DNA from: Chloroflexota bacterium
Lineage (GTDB): Bacteria > Chloroflexota > Dehalococcoidia > Dehalococcoidales > UBA2162
Assembly: GCA_016190895.1 (NCBI GenBank)
Contig: JACPPR010000077.1
Location: 1 to 52,277, forward strand
Reading direction: 5' to 3'
DNA length: 52,277 nucleotides
Numbering within the stretch: the first letter of the stretch is position 1; each line of letters starts with the position of its first letter. Shown here piece by piece: positions 7,389 through 16,499 of this stretch. The notes under the pieces were generated by a model. That model worked only from the letters and a program-made list of their open reading frames with translations, did not search any database and was not told the DNA's origin. The translations under genes and the position numbers were made by a program.

Positions 7389-9521
7389 CTACTGAGGCTG
7401 TCCGAGAACTTTATTAGTAGTTGCCTGCGTCCCGGTCAGTGTCTCCAGCCCTTCCGTGTACCGCCAGTGTACGATCTGTCTGTCGTAATCCCAGCACTCG
7501 AGCAGCATATCATCCAGTTCCTGAGGGCTGAAGTACTCCATTGCGGGCAGGAAGAAGAGCTTATCCTCTTTCTCGATGTGCGCCGGGTAAAGCTCGATCA
7601 GACCAGCTACCGCCGTAATAAGCTTTCCGCGGGCATCGGCATCTCCGGCTACCCAACGCTCTTTCGCCTCAACCAAATCGGTGACCAGTTTTCTTGCCAG
7701 AACATGTTCCCGGATAAGCTCATCCATTGTTTTTCTGTGCTCCGGGGTGAGGGGCTTGGGGGCCAGCGCCTTAAACAAAACTTCCTCTTCTTTGCCGTGG
7801 TGGGTCTTATCGGCGTACGTCCGGAAGAAGTCCACCACATAGTCGATGAAGTGACTATCCGGCTTGTCGGCTTGCTCTATTCTGGTCTTTTCTCGTACCA
7901 ACAAAGCTATCACGCGCTCGATGAGCCGGTGTTCTATCATCAGCAATCCCACCGGCTTCACGCTGGCTATCTGCGTGAAGCTGTAAATGCGCTCGATCCG
8001 TTCCAGGTCATTCTTGATGCGCTGTTCTGCCAGCTTACGGTCGTTTATGTCCGTGTACATAAGCAGCATACCCTCCGGGACAGGCTCGGCACGCTGTTCA
8101 AACCAGACCTGCCTGCCGTCGGGTAATGTTATTTGAGACTCATAATGGTCGGCGACCCGGTCCTCCAGGCACCTTTTGACGTGAGCCCAGACCTCCTGTT
8201 TCTCGATTCCGGGTATCACTTCCATAACGGTCTTGCCCATCCGTGCTTCCTTCGGTATTCCTGTCAGTCGGGCAGCCGCGTCGTTGGCGTAGAGATAGCG
8301 CCAGTTGAAATCCACGATGATGCAGCCTTCCAGCATGTTATCGAGCGTGGTACGAAACCGGCGTTCGCTTTCTTTCAGCGCTTGCTCGTTTTTTTTGCGT
8401 TCGGTAATATCGAGAAGAATGCCCCGGATACCGGTTACTTTATCTTCCCGCGTTATCCTGGCCGTATGGGTCAGCCCCTGGAAGGTGGCGCCATCCCGCC
8501 TTATCAAGGTATACTCATTGGCTCCGATGTCACCCCGCTCGAGAACCCTGGCAAAGTTTTCCAGGGCGCTCGCTTTGTCCCCGGGCACAATGAGGTCGAA
8601 AACGTTTATTCCCTTCCTCATATCTTCCAGACTGAGTTTGAAGGAAGCCAGCGCTCTTTGATTGGCATAGGTCACTTTGCCACGAACATCGGTCTCGAAA
8701 ACAGGCTCGGGAAAGAATTCAGCCAGGTCGTGATATTTCTTTTCGCTCTCATTCAGGGCTTTCTCTACCAGCTTGCGGTCGGTGATGTCAGCTACAGAGA
8801 CCCGGTAGTTAGTATTGGGCCTCTGGTATAGAATCACGGACTGCAGTTGAGCGTAGAATTTGTTGCCATCGCTCTTACGCATTTCGATTTCAGCGCTGGA
8901 TATCTGTCCGGTGCGGGCGATTTCCTCAAGGTAGGAGAGGAAGGTATTGCGATGCTGTAAGTCAACGAAGTTGGTGAAAGGCGCATTTATCATCTTATCT
9001 CTGGGTACGCCCAGCATATGGCTGGCCGTGAAATTGGCATTTGAAATGGTGCCGCGTATATCCAGTATAAAATATCCGACGGGCGCAAAATTGAAGAGAT
9101 CATCAACCAGCTTGCCGGATTCTCCGAGTCTCTTCTCGGCAGAGTGCTTATAGAGAGCCATATCGATGGCGATGTGCAGCTCATTTTCCTGGTAAGGTTT
9201 GACTATATAAGCGTAAGGCTCCGTTATCTTGGCGCGCTGCAGTGTTACGGCGTCAGCGTAAGCGGTCACAAAGATGATTGGCACATCCAGGAAGGTTCGA
9301 ATCTGCTCGGCGGCCGTAATACCATCTATTTCCCCGGGCAGCATAATATCCATCAGCACCAGGTCGGGATTGGTCTCCTTGGCTTTCCTGACGGCGTCTT
9401 CTCCGCTATGGACGATATCCGGCGGCGGGTAGCCCAGATTCACCAAGCGGTTCTGTAAATCCATGGCTTCGATGGCTTCGTCTTCCACAATCAAGATTCT
9501 GGCTGTTTCAATGTTTTTCAT
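7389..9521 (-). CDS. Response regulator with three PAS domains and a hemerythrin-like domain
   Basis: 710-residue soluble signalling protein. Residues 1-120 are a receiver (ILIVEDEA, phosphoacceptor Asp58 in LVLMDIML, Thr in FVTAYAD, Lys in YIVKPY). Three PAS domains follow at about 135-250, 255-375 and 380-500, each closing with the typical DITDRK/DITERK/DINDRK linker. Residues ~520-670 are a hemerythrin-like four-helix domain with metal-ligand candidates in IEHRLIERV, THHGKEEEV, REHVLAR and PAHIEKEDKLFF. There is no histidine-kinase, GGDEF or DNA-binding domain, so output is probably by protein interaction. A di-iron or oxygen/redox-sensing role is plausible. GGAGGTGAATT precedes the ATG. 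Confidence 0.88.
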   Translation of the reverse strand: MKNIETARILIVEDEAIEAMDLQNRLVNLGYPPPDIVHSGEDAVRKAKETNPDLVLMDIMLPGEIDGITAAEQIRTFLDVPIIFVTAYADAVTLQRAKITEPYAYIVKPYQENELHIAIDMALYKHSAEKRLGESGKLVDDLFNFAPVGYFILDIRGTISNANFTASHMLGVPRDKMINAPFTNFVDLQHRNTFLSYLEEIARTGQISSAEIEMRKSDGNKFYAQLQSVILYQRPNTNYRVSVADITDRKLVEKALNESEKKYHDLAEFFPEPVFETDVRGKVTYANQRALASFKLSLEDMRKGINVFDLIVPGDKASALENFARVLERGDIGANEYTLIRRDGATFQGLTHTARITREDKVTGIRGILLDITERKKNEQALKESERRFRTTLDNMLEGCIIVDFNWRYLYANDAAARLTGIPKEARMGKTVMEVIPGIEKQEVWAHVKRCLEDRVADHYESQITLPDGRQVWFEQRAEPVPEGMLLMYTDINDRKLAEQRIKNDLERIERIYSFTQIASVKPVGLLMIEHRLIERVIALLVREKTRIEQADKPDSHFIDYVVDFFRTYADKTHHGKEEEVLFKALAPKPLTPEHRKTMDELIREHVLARKLVTDLVEAKERWVAGDADARGKLITAVAGLIELYPAHIEKEDKLFFLPAMEYFSPQELDDMLLECWDYDRQIVHWRYTEGLETLTGTQATTNKVLGQPQ

Positions 9522-10068
9522 AATTCACCTCCTCCAAAAAATCCACCCCGCCCCTGTTTTTGTAAGGAAATGTGTTTTATGAAACGTTCTTCTGTATAAC
9601 AAAAACACAGTCCGAGGACTCAATTTCATTATAGCACATTAATCGAAAAATCAAGCTTGATAGAAGGTGTTTAATAACTGCGGCAATAGCAGGGAGCGCC
9701 GTCATTCTCACGAAAATAGGCTGGTGGCACAGGCCTCCGTGCCTGTGCAAAGGTATTTTCATACTTCGTGGTGCTGGCTGCAAGCCAGAATGGAAAATTA
9801 CTAAACAACCTCCTAAACAGAGTGCCGAAAAAGCGAACCTCTCCCTTTCGCAAAGGGAGATTGAGAGGGATTTTCCTTTCTGCCCGGGCTCAAAACCCCC
9901 CTTAGTCCCCCTTTGCCAAAGGGGGAGCGCCACTTTTTCAGCAGTCTCCTAAAGGGGGGACTAAGGGGGGTTTTGAGTTAGTTTTTCTTGTTTCGCGGAA
10001 GACTGTAACCTGATGAGAATACTTGTGGGCTTTTGGCAATTGAGGGTACACTACTTCGGAGGTGAATA
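9522..10068. other. Non-coding spacer rich in inverted repeats
   Basis: No supported gene; short frames here look spurious. It holds an inverted repeat GCACAGGC/GCCTGTGC near 9727-9750. A larger pair of ~24-nt arms (AAAACCCCCCTTAGTCCCCC and its complement) lies at about 9891-9914 and 9952-9976. This resembles a small miniature-transposon-like or REP element. The flavodoxin ribosome-binding site (GGAGGTGAATA) is at the right edge. Confidence 0.55.
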
Positions 10069-10518
10069 ATGAAAGCTTTAATAGTGTATGACTCGGTATA
10101 TGGTAACACGGAGAAAATTGCTAAAGCTATCGCCGGGGCTATCGATGCAGGTGCCAGGGCGCTCCGCGCCGGGGACGTGAATCCTTCCGAACTCAAGACG
10201 TTCGACCTGCTTATCGTCGGCTCTCCGACTCAGGGAGGGAGACCGACACCGGCGATTCGTGAATTTCTGAGCAACATCCCTCGGGCTTCTCTTAAAGGTA
10301 TCGATGTAGCTGCGTTCGATACCAGGTTCTCGACAAAGCTCGTCAGGGTCTTCGGCTATGCCGCTGAGCGTATCGCCGGTACCTTAAAAGGGAAGGGCGG
10401 TAATCTGATAGCGCCTCCCGAAGCCTTCTTTGTCGAAGGCGCTAAAGGCCCGCTGAGAGAAGGAGAATTAGAACGTGCCGCCGCTTGGGCGCAGGGGATA
10501 GTTAAGAGCCGGAAGTAA
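10069..10518 (+). CDS. Flavodoxin family protein
   Basis: 149-residue single-domain flavodoxin-like protein. The N-terminus MKALIVYDSVYGNTEKIAKA is the FMN phosphate-binding loop with a degenerate Ser/Tyr-x-Gly-Asn-Thr pattern. FDLLIVGSPTQGGRPTP is the 60s loop and FDTRFS the region near the isoalloxazine-binding loop. It probably carries electrons in the cytoplasm. It stands alone, diverging from no obvious partner. GGAGGTGAATA upstream supports the ATG start. Confidence 0.88.
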   Translation: MKALIVYDSVYGNTEKIAKAIAGAIDAGARALRAGDVNPSELKTFDLLIVGSPTQGGRPTPAIREFLSNIPRASLKGIDVAAFDTRFSTKLVRVFGYAAERIAGTLKGKGGNLIAPPEAFFVEGAKGPLREGELERAAAWAQGIVKSRK

Positions 10519-10584
10519 GGACAATGAAAGCCGGAATTGGCTGGCTTGCATTTCAGGAGCCCGGGTTGGGGAAAAGGCGCCGGC

Positions 10585-11943
10585 TCATATTCTCTTACGT
10601 TTCCATCTTCCCGAGCGGAAGTAGATTACGAAGAAGATTCCTCTTGTAAAAAGAGCGCCGGCGATTGCCCATTCGGCTCCGTACGCGCCGATGTTGGTGA
10701 ACCTCGGCAGGAGATAGCCCAGCGGTATCTGTATTGCCCACATTGAAATAAGGGTAGCCAGCATTATGGGCATCGTGTCGCCGGAGCCTTCGATGCACAT
10801 ACTCAATACCAGGACTGTACCATAAAGCAGGTAGCTGGCTATCTGTATCCGCAGAAAGGTAGCAGCTACTCCGATGAAGCCTGGTTCAGTATTAAAAATG
10901 CTGACTATCTGCTCGGCCCAAAACCACACCGCAATTGAAACTATAATGGCAGCGACTGTGTAAAAGCGGACTGCCAGCCAGCCACCCCTCTCCGCCCGCT
11001 CCGGCTGACCTGCCCCGAGGTTCTGACCAGCCAGGATGCCGGTGCTGCGGCCCAGGGAAGCCGCCGGGTTTTGAACAAAATTGGATATTTTCCGGGTCAC
11101 AGTGTATCCGGCTACGGCAAAAGTGCCGAAAGGAGCCACGAACGAAAGCAGTATTACGTATGGCAGGCTTCTCTGTATGCCGGTAATCGAGGTCGGGATG
11201 CCAATTTTCAGCATCCGCCAGATTATGCTCCAATCCAGCTTGAAATTCTTCAGGGTCGGCTGAAGACGGCTGTGTCCGCCAAAAAGAACCCATAGCCCCA
11301 GGATGCCTCCCATGCCCTGTGCAATGACATTGGTCAGGGCGGCGCCGCTGACGCCGAGGCGGGGGAATACCCACCAGCCGAAGATGAAGAAAGGGACAAA
11401 CACCACGTGGATAAGCCGGTAGAATATGTTTATCCTCATCGGATTCATTGCATCTCCGGACGCCTGCATAGCAGACTCGGTGATACTTATCAGGGACATA
11501 GTCACCATGCCGATGAGCTGTATCCGCATATATGCCGCCCCTTCGGAGGCTACGTCAGGCGCCACACCGAACACCTCTAACGCTTGCTCGGCAAAGAGGA
11601 GACCCACCGCCGCCATAAATACGGAGAAGCCGGCGCCAAGGACGAAGGCTTGCTGCATTACGTGATTGGCGCCTTCCTTATCTCCCGCTCCGATGGAGCG
11701 AGCCACCATAGTTCTCAAGCCGCCGAAGAGCCCCATGGTTATGGAATTCACTACCTGGACGACCATACCGGAAACGCCGACTCCGGCAACGGATGCCGCT
11801 CCCAGCTTGCCTACCCACATCTGGTCGACAAAAGGACCTATCATAGTGAGGCTCTGGGTTATCATTATCGGCCAGGATAAAGACCACAGATTAGCCCCGA
11901 CGCTGCCCTTTGTCCAGTCCTTCTTAAGCGCCGCTGCACGCAT
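10585..11943 (-). CDS. MATE family efflux transporter
   Basis: 452-residue membrane protein with about 12 predicted helices in two homologous halves, typical of the MATE (NorM/DinF-like) sodium- or proton-driven drug exporters. The first half starts NLWSLSWPIMITQSLTMIGPFVDQMWVGKLG, split here by the usual first-helix Pro. The second half starts near WRMLKIGIPTSITGIQRS. The longer open frame begins at 12036, but the ATG at 11943 (MRAAALKKDWTKG) matches the family N-terminus. The substrate cannot be told. It lies downstream of the GIY-YIG-like gene on the same strand, with a 114-bp gap. Confidence 0.9.
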   Translation of the reverse strand: MRAAALKKDWTKGSVGANLWSLSWPIMITQSLTMIGPFVDQMWVGKLGAASVAGVGVSGMVVQVVNSITMGLFGGLRTMVARSIGAGDKEGANHVMQQAFVLGAGFSVFMAAVGLLFAEQALEVFGVAPDVASEGAAYMRIQLIGMVTMSLISITESAMQASGDAMNPMRINIFYRLIHVVFVPFFIFGWWVFPRLGVSGAALTNVIAQGMGGILGLWVLFGGHSRLQPTLKNFKLDWSIIWRMLKIGIPTSITGIQRSLPYVILLSFVAPFGTFAVAGYTVTRKISNFVQNPAASLGRSTGILAGQNLGAGQPERAERGGWLAVRFYTVAAIIVSIAVWFWAEQIVSIFNTEPGFIGVAATFLRIQIASYLLYGTVLVLSMCIEGSGDTMPIMLATLISMWAIQIPLGYLLPRFTNIGAYGAEWAIAGALFTRGIFFVIYFRSGRWKRKRI

Positions 11944-12057
11944 GGTGAACTCCCGTCTCTTTCTATGTATAAAGGTGATAAAAGGCGGTTCAGGAGAGAG
12001 CCTTGGCGATAGCCCTCTCCCAAACCGCCTGGTCAAGTTTCAGGTCTTCGGGTTAGA

Positions 12058-12330
12058 TTACCAGGTTATGTAGACATTATGCGCATTTTCGCCGCTAGCA
12101 CCGGAGTAGCCCTTCATGCCCTGTGCTTTGAAATGAGACTCTACATTCTTGGCTACCTGCTCCGATTCGGCATGCCAGTAGTGCCAGATGGTTGGCCGGC
12201 CGTGGGCTTCACGGCGTAGGTCGACATTATCGGTGACACCTACCGTCCAGACATTGATGCGCCTGCCACCCACGATTTTCTCGATAGCCGCCTTGATTTC
12301 CGCTTCTTTTGTCCCTGCTTCTAAAGCCAT
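12058..12330 (-). CDS. Small GIY-YIG-like protein
   Basis: 90-residue protein. The stretch NVWTVGVTDNVDLRREAHG resembles a degenerate GIY-YIG motif followed by the conserved Arg helix, and HAESEQVAKNVESHFKAQGMKG resembles the helical part carrying the catalytic Glu. The first Tyr-like position is Trp, so nuclease activity is uncertain. It lies 69 bp downstream of selenoprotein 2 on the same strand and may be co-transcribed with it. AGGAGATAGACTCAA precedes the ATG. The family call rests on motif resemblance only. Confidence 0.5.
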   Translation of the reverse strand: MALEAGTKEAEIKAAIEKIVGGRRINVWTVGVTDNVDLRREAHGRPTIWHYWHAESEQVAKNVESHFKAQGMKGYSGASGENAHNVYITW

Positions 12331-12399
12331 TTGAGTCTATCTCCTCTTTCTTATTTTTTCTCCAAAACAAGTTAATACCTTGCAACCAACAGGCAAACT

Positions 12400-14145
12400 T
12401 TACCGCCAGGCGTCTATACTGTAGGACTGGCCGTGGCCGCCGCCGAATCTATCGCAGGCCGTTTCCTGACCGTCGCAGACGATGATGCAGTACTCACTGG
12501 GACCGCTCCCTCCGGCCGGCACCATATAGTCATCCGGCAACTCTTTCCAGTGCTTGCCCGAGGTTCTTTCTATTCCCATCCAGCCATTGGTGTGTTCATC
12601 CGGCCTGCCGCGCATTTTGTAGTCTCTCAGCGGTTCAAAGCTCTTCTTCCAGCACCACTCGTATATCTCGTCTTTGGACTTAAAGCCATAGTCATAAAGG
12701 TCCCGGGCTATCTGAGGCGGCATAACCAGGGTGAAACCGCCCTCTTTGCAGGCCCAGATGCCTTTGGTGAGGAACTCCAGATAGTTGTGCGGTCCAGGGA
12801 TACCTTTGACTCCAAGGTATCTGGCTATGGCGCCGTGGCCGGTCCTCTGGAATGACCGATACACGCCGGGCATATGTTCCTGACCTAAGCCCCAATGTGT
12901 CGGCCTGAAGGTCATCAGAACGTTCTCATTCTTCTTGAATCCCAGTTCCTCATTCAGACCCTTCCAGCCCGGCGGCAGTCCCTCCGTGTACTCGGCAAAT
13001 ATTAAGCCGCCGTTGGTAAGCGGGCTGGTATAACTTATTGTCACGGAAATGCCGGTCACGGTATCCTTGAAGCCGCCCAGATTACGCCACAGAAGGCTGC
13101 CGACACGGCCGATAGTCTTATTGGCCGGGTTCCCGGGGCCAAACCGGCCGTAGCTGACATTCATCCCTATCTCTTTGTAGATAGGACCGCTGACAATAAA
13201 GGCTCCGCCATTGCCGCGGGCGCCGCCGGCGCCTGATTCAGCCATAGCCAGTACCACCGGGAAGTACTCTGGCTTGCAGCCGGCCATCACGGCATTCACC
13301 GCCACCTGCTCTACAGTGGCCATCCTGAACATCGGTTCGAAGATGACGGGTTCGCCCTTCTTCCTCATCCTGTTCCTCATCCCCTGCTGCTGTTCATCAC
13401 GCTGCAGGGCGATGATTTCATCGGGTGGGTGGCTGGTGCCCTTGAGCATTTCCTGAACACGTTCCTCGGTGGGGACGACTATCGGCATACCGTCGGTATA
13501 CATGGCGAAGGGAGAATTGAGCAATCCGGGAATTTTTTCGGTTTGCTGGTAGAATTTCTCGGCTTGTTCAAGGGTGCCCTCGAATAGAACCCTCGGTTCT
13601 TCAGGAGCCCACTTACCGCTTTTCTTCTCTTTCGCGGTCAAGGGCTTGGTCAGGGCGTCGAGCAAGAGCGGCATCACTTTCTCGGCTTCTTCCACGCCCC
13701 CGGGAGAATTGCGTGAAGCTTCCACATACCGCATCTCGGGAACCCCGTATAGCGGCATATGATTCTTCATGGCAACAGTCTCTTCGGTATAGTTCATAAT
13801 TACTGTCGGGATGCCCGATTTCTCAAGGTCTGCAAGATACGGCAACTGCGCATCAATGGCGCCATGTCACCAGCAAACGCCGAGTATTACCGCGTCGGTG
13901 GTCTTTCTCTCCTCTTCCGTTAACTGGACCGGCCGGGGAGTATAGCCCATCTTTCTTGTCCAGTTGGTATCTGGAAATTCAGCCTTCAACCGTTTCTCTA
14001 ACGGTACCCAGATATCCAACTCGCCACAGATACTCAGGTGGATAGTTTTGCCAGCAAGAGTATCGAGGCGCGGCGCCAGTGGAGAAGTTTCCACCTCTTC
14101 CTGGATGCCAACGGGGTTGAGACACTTGTACACTTTGTCTGCCAT
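12400..14145 (-). CDS. UGSC-like selenoprotein 2 (in-frame UGA = Sec93)
   Basis: 581 residues with the UGA at 13867-13869 read as selenocysteine. The ATG at 14145 (MADKVYKCLNPVG) was chosen over an upstream in-frame ATG, because it aligns with the paralogues and has GGAGAGAAGGAA before it. The order of motifs matches selenoprotein 1: SICGELDIWVPLEK, GVCW-U-HGAIDAQLPYL, LEKSGIPTV, TDGMPIVVPTEERV, AVMAGCKPEYFPVVLA, SIDAWR. It is one of the three copies with Cys two residues before Sec. The stem-loop after its UGA is the weakest of the six. The function is unknown. Confidence 0.8.
13831..13866 (-). promoter_or_regulatory. Candidate bacterial SECIS, selenoprotein 2 (imperfect)
   Basis: The AGUU loop is at nt 20-23 after the UGA as in the paralogues. 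The 4-bp stem is broken: C17 faces C26. A register with one bulged C (17-27, 18-26, 19-24) restores three pairs. Confidence 0.45.
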
Positions 14146-14377
14146 TTCCTTCTCTCCTTCAATAATTTTCTTTACTCTTTGGCGAAGTTCTTCCTGTGGG
14201 CTTATAGTCATCACCTCTCAAAATGTTTGCATTTTCTACGTCAGGCACGACAGCCTTAATAGCGCCCGGGTTTCCTCCTGTAAAGGGCACTTGAATGACT
14301 TGATGTTGTCATTATACTTCATCATATCGGAGCCGACTAGCACTCTTTAGCCTGGCAACCAGAGGTTGTAGCAATAG

Positions 14378-14515
14378 CTGCCAGGTCAAAGGCACATCCT
14401 GAAGGAAGACCTGCAGTACCCAAGTTCTCCTTGCCAGAACCAGTCTCATTATCTCAGCCAGAAAAAGCGTAATTCGGCAGGGCGAAGAAGTCAATCGGGC
14501 AGTTGCTGAAATATG
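14378..14515 (-). other. Conserved upstream element, copy A
   Basis: On the minus strand this reads ATTTCAGCAACTGCCCGATTG, broken here only by name, then a variable part, then TGGTTCTGGCAAGGAG, GTACTGCAGG and CCTGGCAGC. The same blocks in the same order recur at 28404-28519 (plus) and more weakly at 48925-49055 (minus). Here it lies ~230 bp upstream of selenoprotein 2. No convincing protein is encoded. It may be a shared leader or promoter region, or the remnant of a mobile element. The rest of the 14146-14758 spacer shows nothing else. Confidence 0.5.
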
Positions 14516-14758
14516 ACTTCTAAATACCTTAATTACCTCTAAGGGAATGTATGGGGAAGGCTAGGGCGGGGGAGTCTTACTCAAAAGTAAAGCTCTATGC
14601 AAGCCGCGGTAACTTGACATCAATAGTCGATGGTCATAGACTAAAGCATCATTTGGCATGAGTCGGTTTATGCGAAGTGGCCGATTTGAGAATTCAAACA
14701 TCGCGAATTTCTGCAGAGTTTGAGGGACAGGCTTTATTTCTTAAATGGGAGACATACT

Positions 14759-16411
14759 GTGGCGAAACCAACCTGGCCTAACAAGCAAATAGAAGTGAAT
14801 AAGTACGTGGCGGATGGAACCTGGAGAACAACGATATCCAGGGTATGGGACCAAAATGCCGCTGAAGTCCCCGCTAAGGATGCCATAGAGGATACTGCGA
14901 CCAGGCTTACATGGGCAAATGCTAAGCTATGGATAGACAGAGTCGCCCTTATCCTGGTAGAGGCAGGTATAGGGAGAGACGAGGTAGTTGCGGTGCAATT
15001 GCCCAACTCTGTTGAACTACACCTGATGCGCGTTGCTTGCGAGAAAGCAGGGGTACTCTGTCTGCCGATATTGAGTAATATGCGGGAAAGCGAGGTAAAA
15101 TACAGTCTAGCTTATACCGATGCGGCGGCTGTTGTAATCCCAACGGTATATCGAAATTTCGATTATGCAGCCATGATAGAAAAGATTCGCCCGACGTTGC
15201 CTAAATTGAGACATGTTTTTGTTGTCGGTGGCGAAGCCCTTGAGGGCTGCCTGTCCATAACTGAGTTGGTTAAACAGCCGATAGAGAAAAGGTTTTCTCC
15301 CGACCTCCTTGAGCAGAGACGGTACCAGCCGCAGGATGTTTCATTTATCGGTCTCACCAGTGGTACAACCGGTTTCCCCAAATTTGTCGAGTTCCCGGCA
15401 GCCGCCAGTGGTGTTGCTGACGATTTCATTGATATTATGAGTCTAACCAGTGACGATGTTGTGGGCGCAATCGCCCCGGCCGCTCGTGGGCCTAACACGG
15501 TAGTATATTTGGCTGCTCCCAAGGCAAAGGCCAAGATTGTTATGCTGCCATGGAACGGCGCCAAAGAGGCCCTTGAATGGATTGAGCGGAAGAGGATTAC
15601 AGTAGCTTGCCTTGTCCCGGCTCAACTAGCTATGATGCGGGAAGAAACCGAGAAACAGCGCTATGACCTGTCTTCGGTACGTATCTGGCTTTCTGCAGGT
15701 TCCTTGCTACCCCCGTCCCTGGCTGAAGCTGTAGAGACAAGAATGGGCGGCGTCGTACTCAGTCAATACGGCGCTGTCGACTTTGGTGTGGCGACGATAC
15801 CACTACCGGAAGATTCATTCGAAGTTCGTACGTTAACGGTGGGGAAACCCAGGTGTGGAACCCGGATTAAGATTGTCGACGATAGCGGACAGGAAGTCAA
15901 TAGAGGTGACAGCGGTGAAATATTAGGCAGAAGCCTATACTCTGCTTTGGGATATTTCAAAGACTCAAAGGCTACCGAAGCGGCCTGGAACAAAGATGGC
16001 TGGTACGCTACAGGAGATTTAGGCAGAGTTGATAAGGAAGGAAACCTGGCGATTGTCGGACGTAAGAAGGACTTGATTATAAGAGGCGGCCAGAATATTT
16101 ATCCCGCTGAGATAGAGAATCTGCTTGTTAATCATCCAAAAATAAGAAGAGTAGCGGTTGTCGCTATGCCTGACCCGATAATGGGGGAGAAAGCGTGTGC
16201 TTATATTGTGCCAGCCGGCGAAGAGTTGCTGACTATGGAAGAGATGGTATCATTCCTGAAGGAGAAGGGCATAGCGCCATTCAAGATGCCGGAAAGACTC
16301 GAAATTGTCGATAAGTTTCCCATGGTATCGGACGGACAAAAGATAGACAAAAAAGCGCTGGCTCAAGATATATCCCAAAAACTGAATGCGGAAAGAGCCA
16401 AAACCGCCTGA
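14759..16411 (+). CDS. AMP-forming acyl-CoA synthetase / ligase (ANL superfamily)
   Basis: 550-residue adenylate-forming enzyme that should activate a carboxylic acid through acyl-AMP to acyl-CoA. Visible motifs are the P-loop-like GLTSGTTGFPKFVEF, LSAGSLLPPSL, the A5-like LSQYGAVDFG, the hinge region WYATGDLGRVDKEGNLAIVGRKKDLIIRGG (given as a named region), and the C-terminal catalytic Lys in VSDGQKIDKKAL. The GTG at 14759 was preferred to a TTG at 14720, because GGGAGA lies at ribosome-binding distance. The acid substrate is unknown. The location between selenoproteins 2 and 3 makes a link to the same catabolism plausible. It ends in TGA. Confidence 0.88.
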   Translation: MAKPTWPNKQIEVNKYVADGTWRTTISRVWDQNAAEVPAKDAIEDTATRLTWANAKLWIDRVALILVEAGIGRDEVVAVQLPNSVELHLMRVACEKAGVLCLPILSNMRESEVKYSLAYTDAAAVVIPTVYRNFDYAAMIEKIRPTLPKLRHVFVVGGEALEGCLSITELVKQPIEKRFSPDLLEQRRYQPQDVSFIGLTSGTTGFPKFVEFPAAASGVADDFIDIMSLTSDDVVGAIAPAARGPNTVVYLAAPKAKAKIVMLPWNGAKEALEWIERKRITVACLVPAQLAMMREETEKQRYDLSSVRIWLSAGSLLPPSLAEAVETRMGGVVLSQYGAVDFGVATIPLPEDSFEVRTLTVGKPRCGTRIKIVDDSGQEVNRGDSGEILGRSLYSALGYFKDSKATEAAWNKDGWYATGDLGRVDKEGNLAIVGRKKDLIIRGGQNIYPAEIENLLVNHPKIRRVAVVAMPDPIMGEKACAYIVPAGEELLTMEEMVSFLKEKGIAPFKMPERLEIVDKFPMVSDGQKIDKKALAQDISQKLNAERAKTA

Positions 16412-16425
16412 CGGGTTTCGATCGG

Positions 16426-16471
16426 GACACAAGAAAGGCCTCCACCAGGGTGTGGAGGCCTTTCTTGTGTC
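16426..16471. terminator. Bidirectional hairpin terminator
   Basis: An inverted repeat with ~20-nt arms (GACACAAGAAAGGCCTCCAC and its complement) around a short loop lies between the converging acyl-CoA synthetase and selenoprotein 3. The plus strand continues with CGGCTTTCTT. Confidence 0.8.
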
Positions 16472-16499
16472 GGCTTTCTTACAATAGAGCGCCGGGCGC

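Noticed and set aside
9894-9976. CRISPR-like repeats in the spacer before flavodoxin
   Set aside because: There are inverted arms, not regularly spaced direct repeats, and no cas genes.
14312-14494. 60-codon frame within conserved element copy A
   Set aside because: The matching stretch in copy B does not keep a frame (its indels are not multiples of three), so the conservation is not that of a protein.
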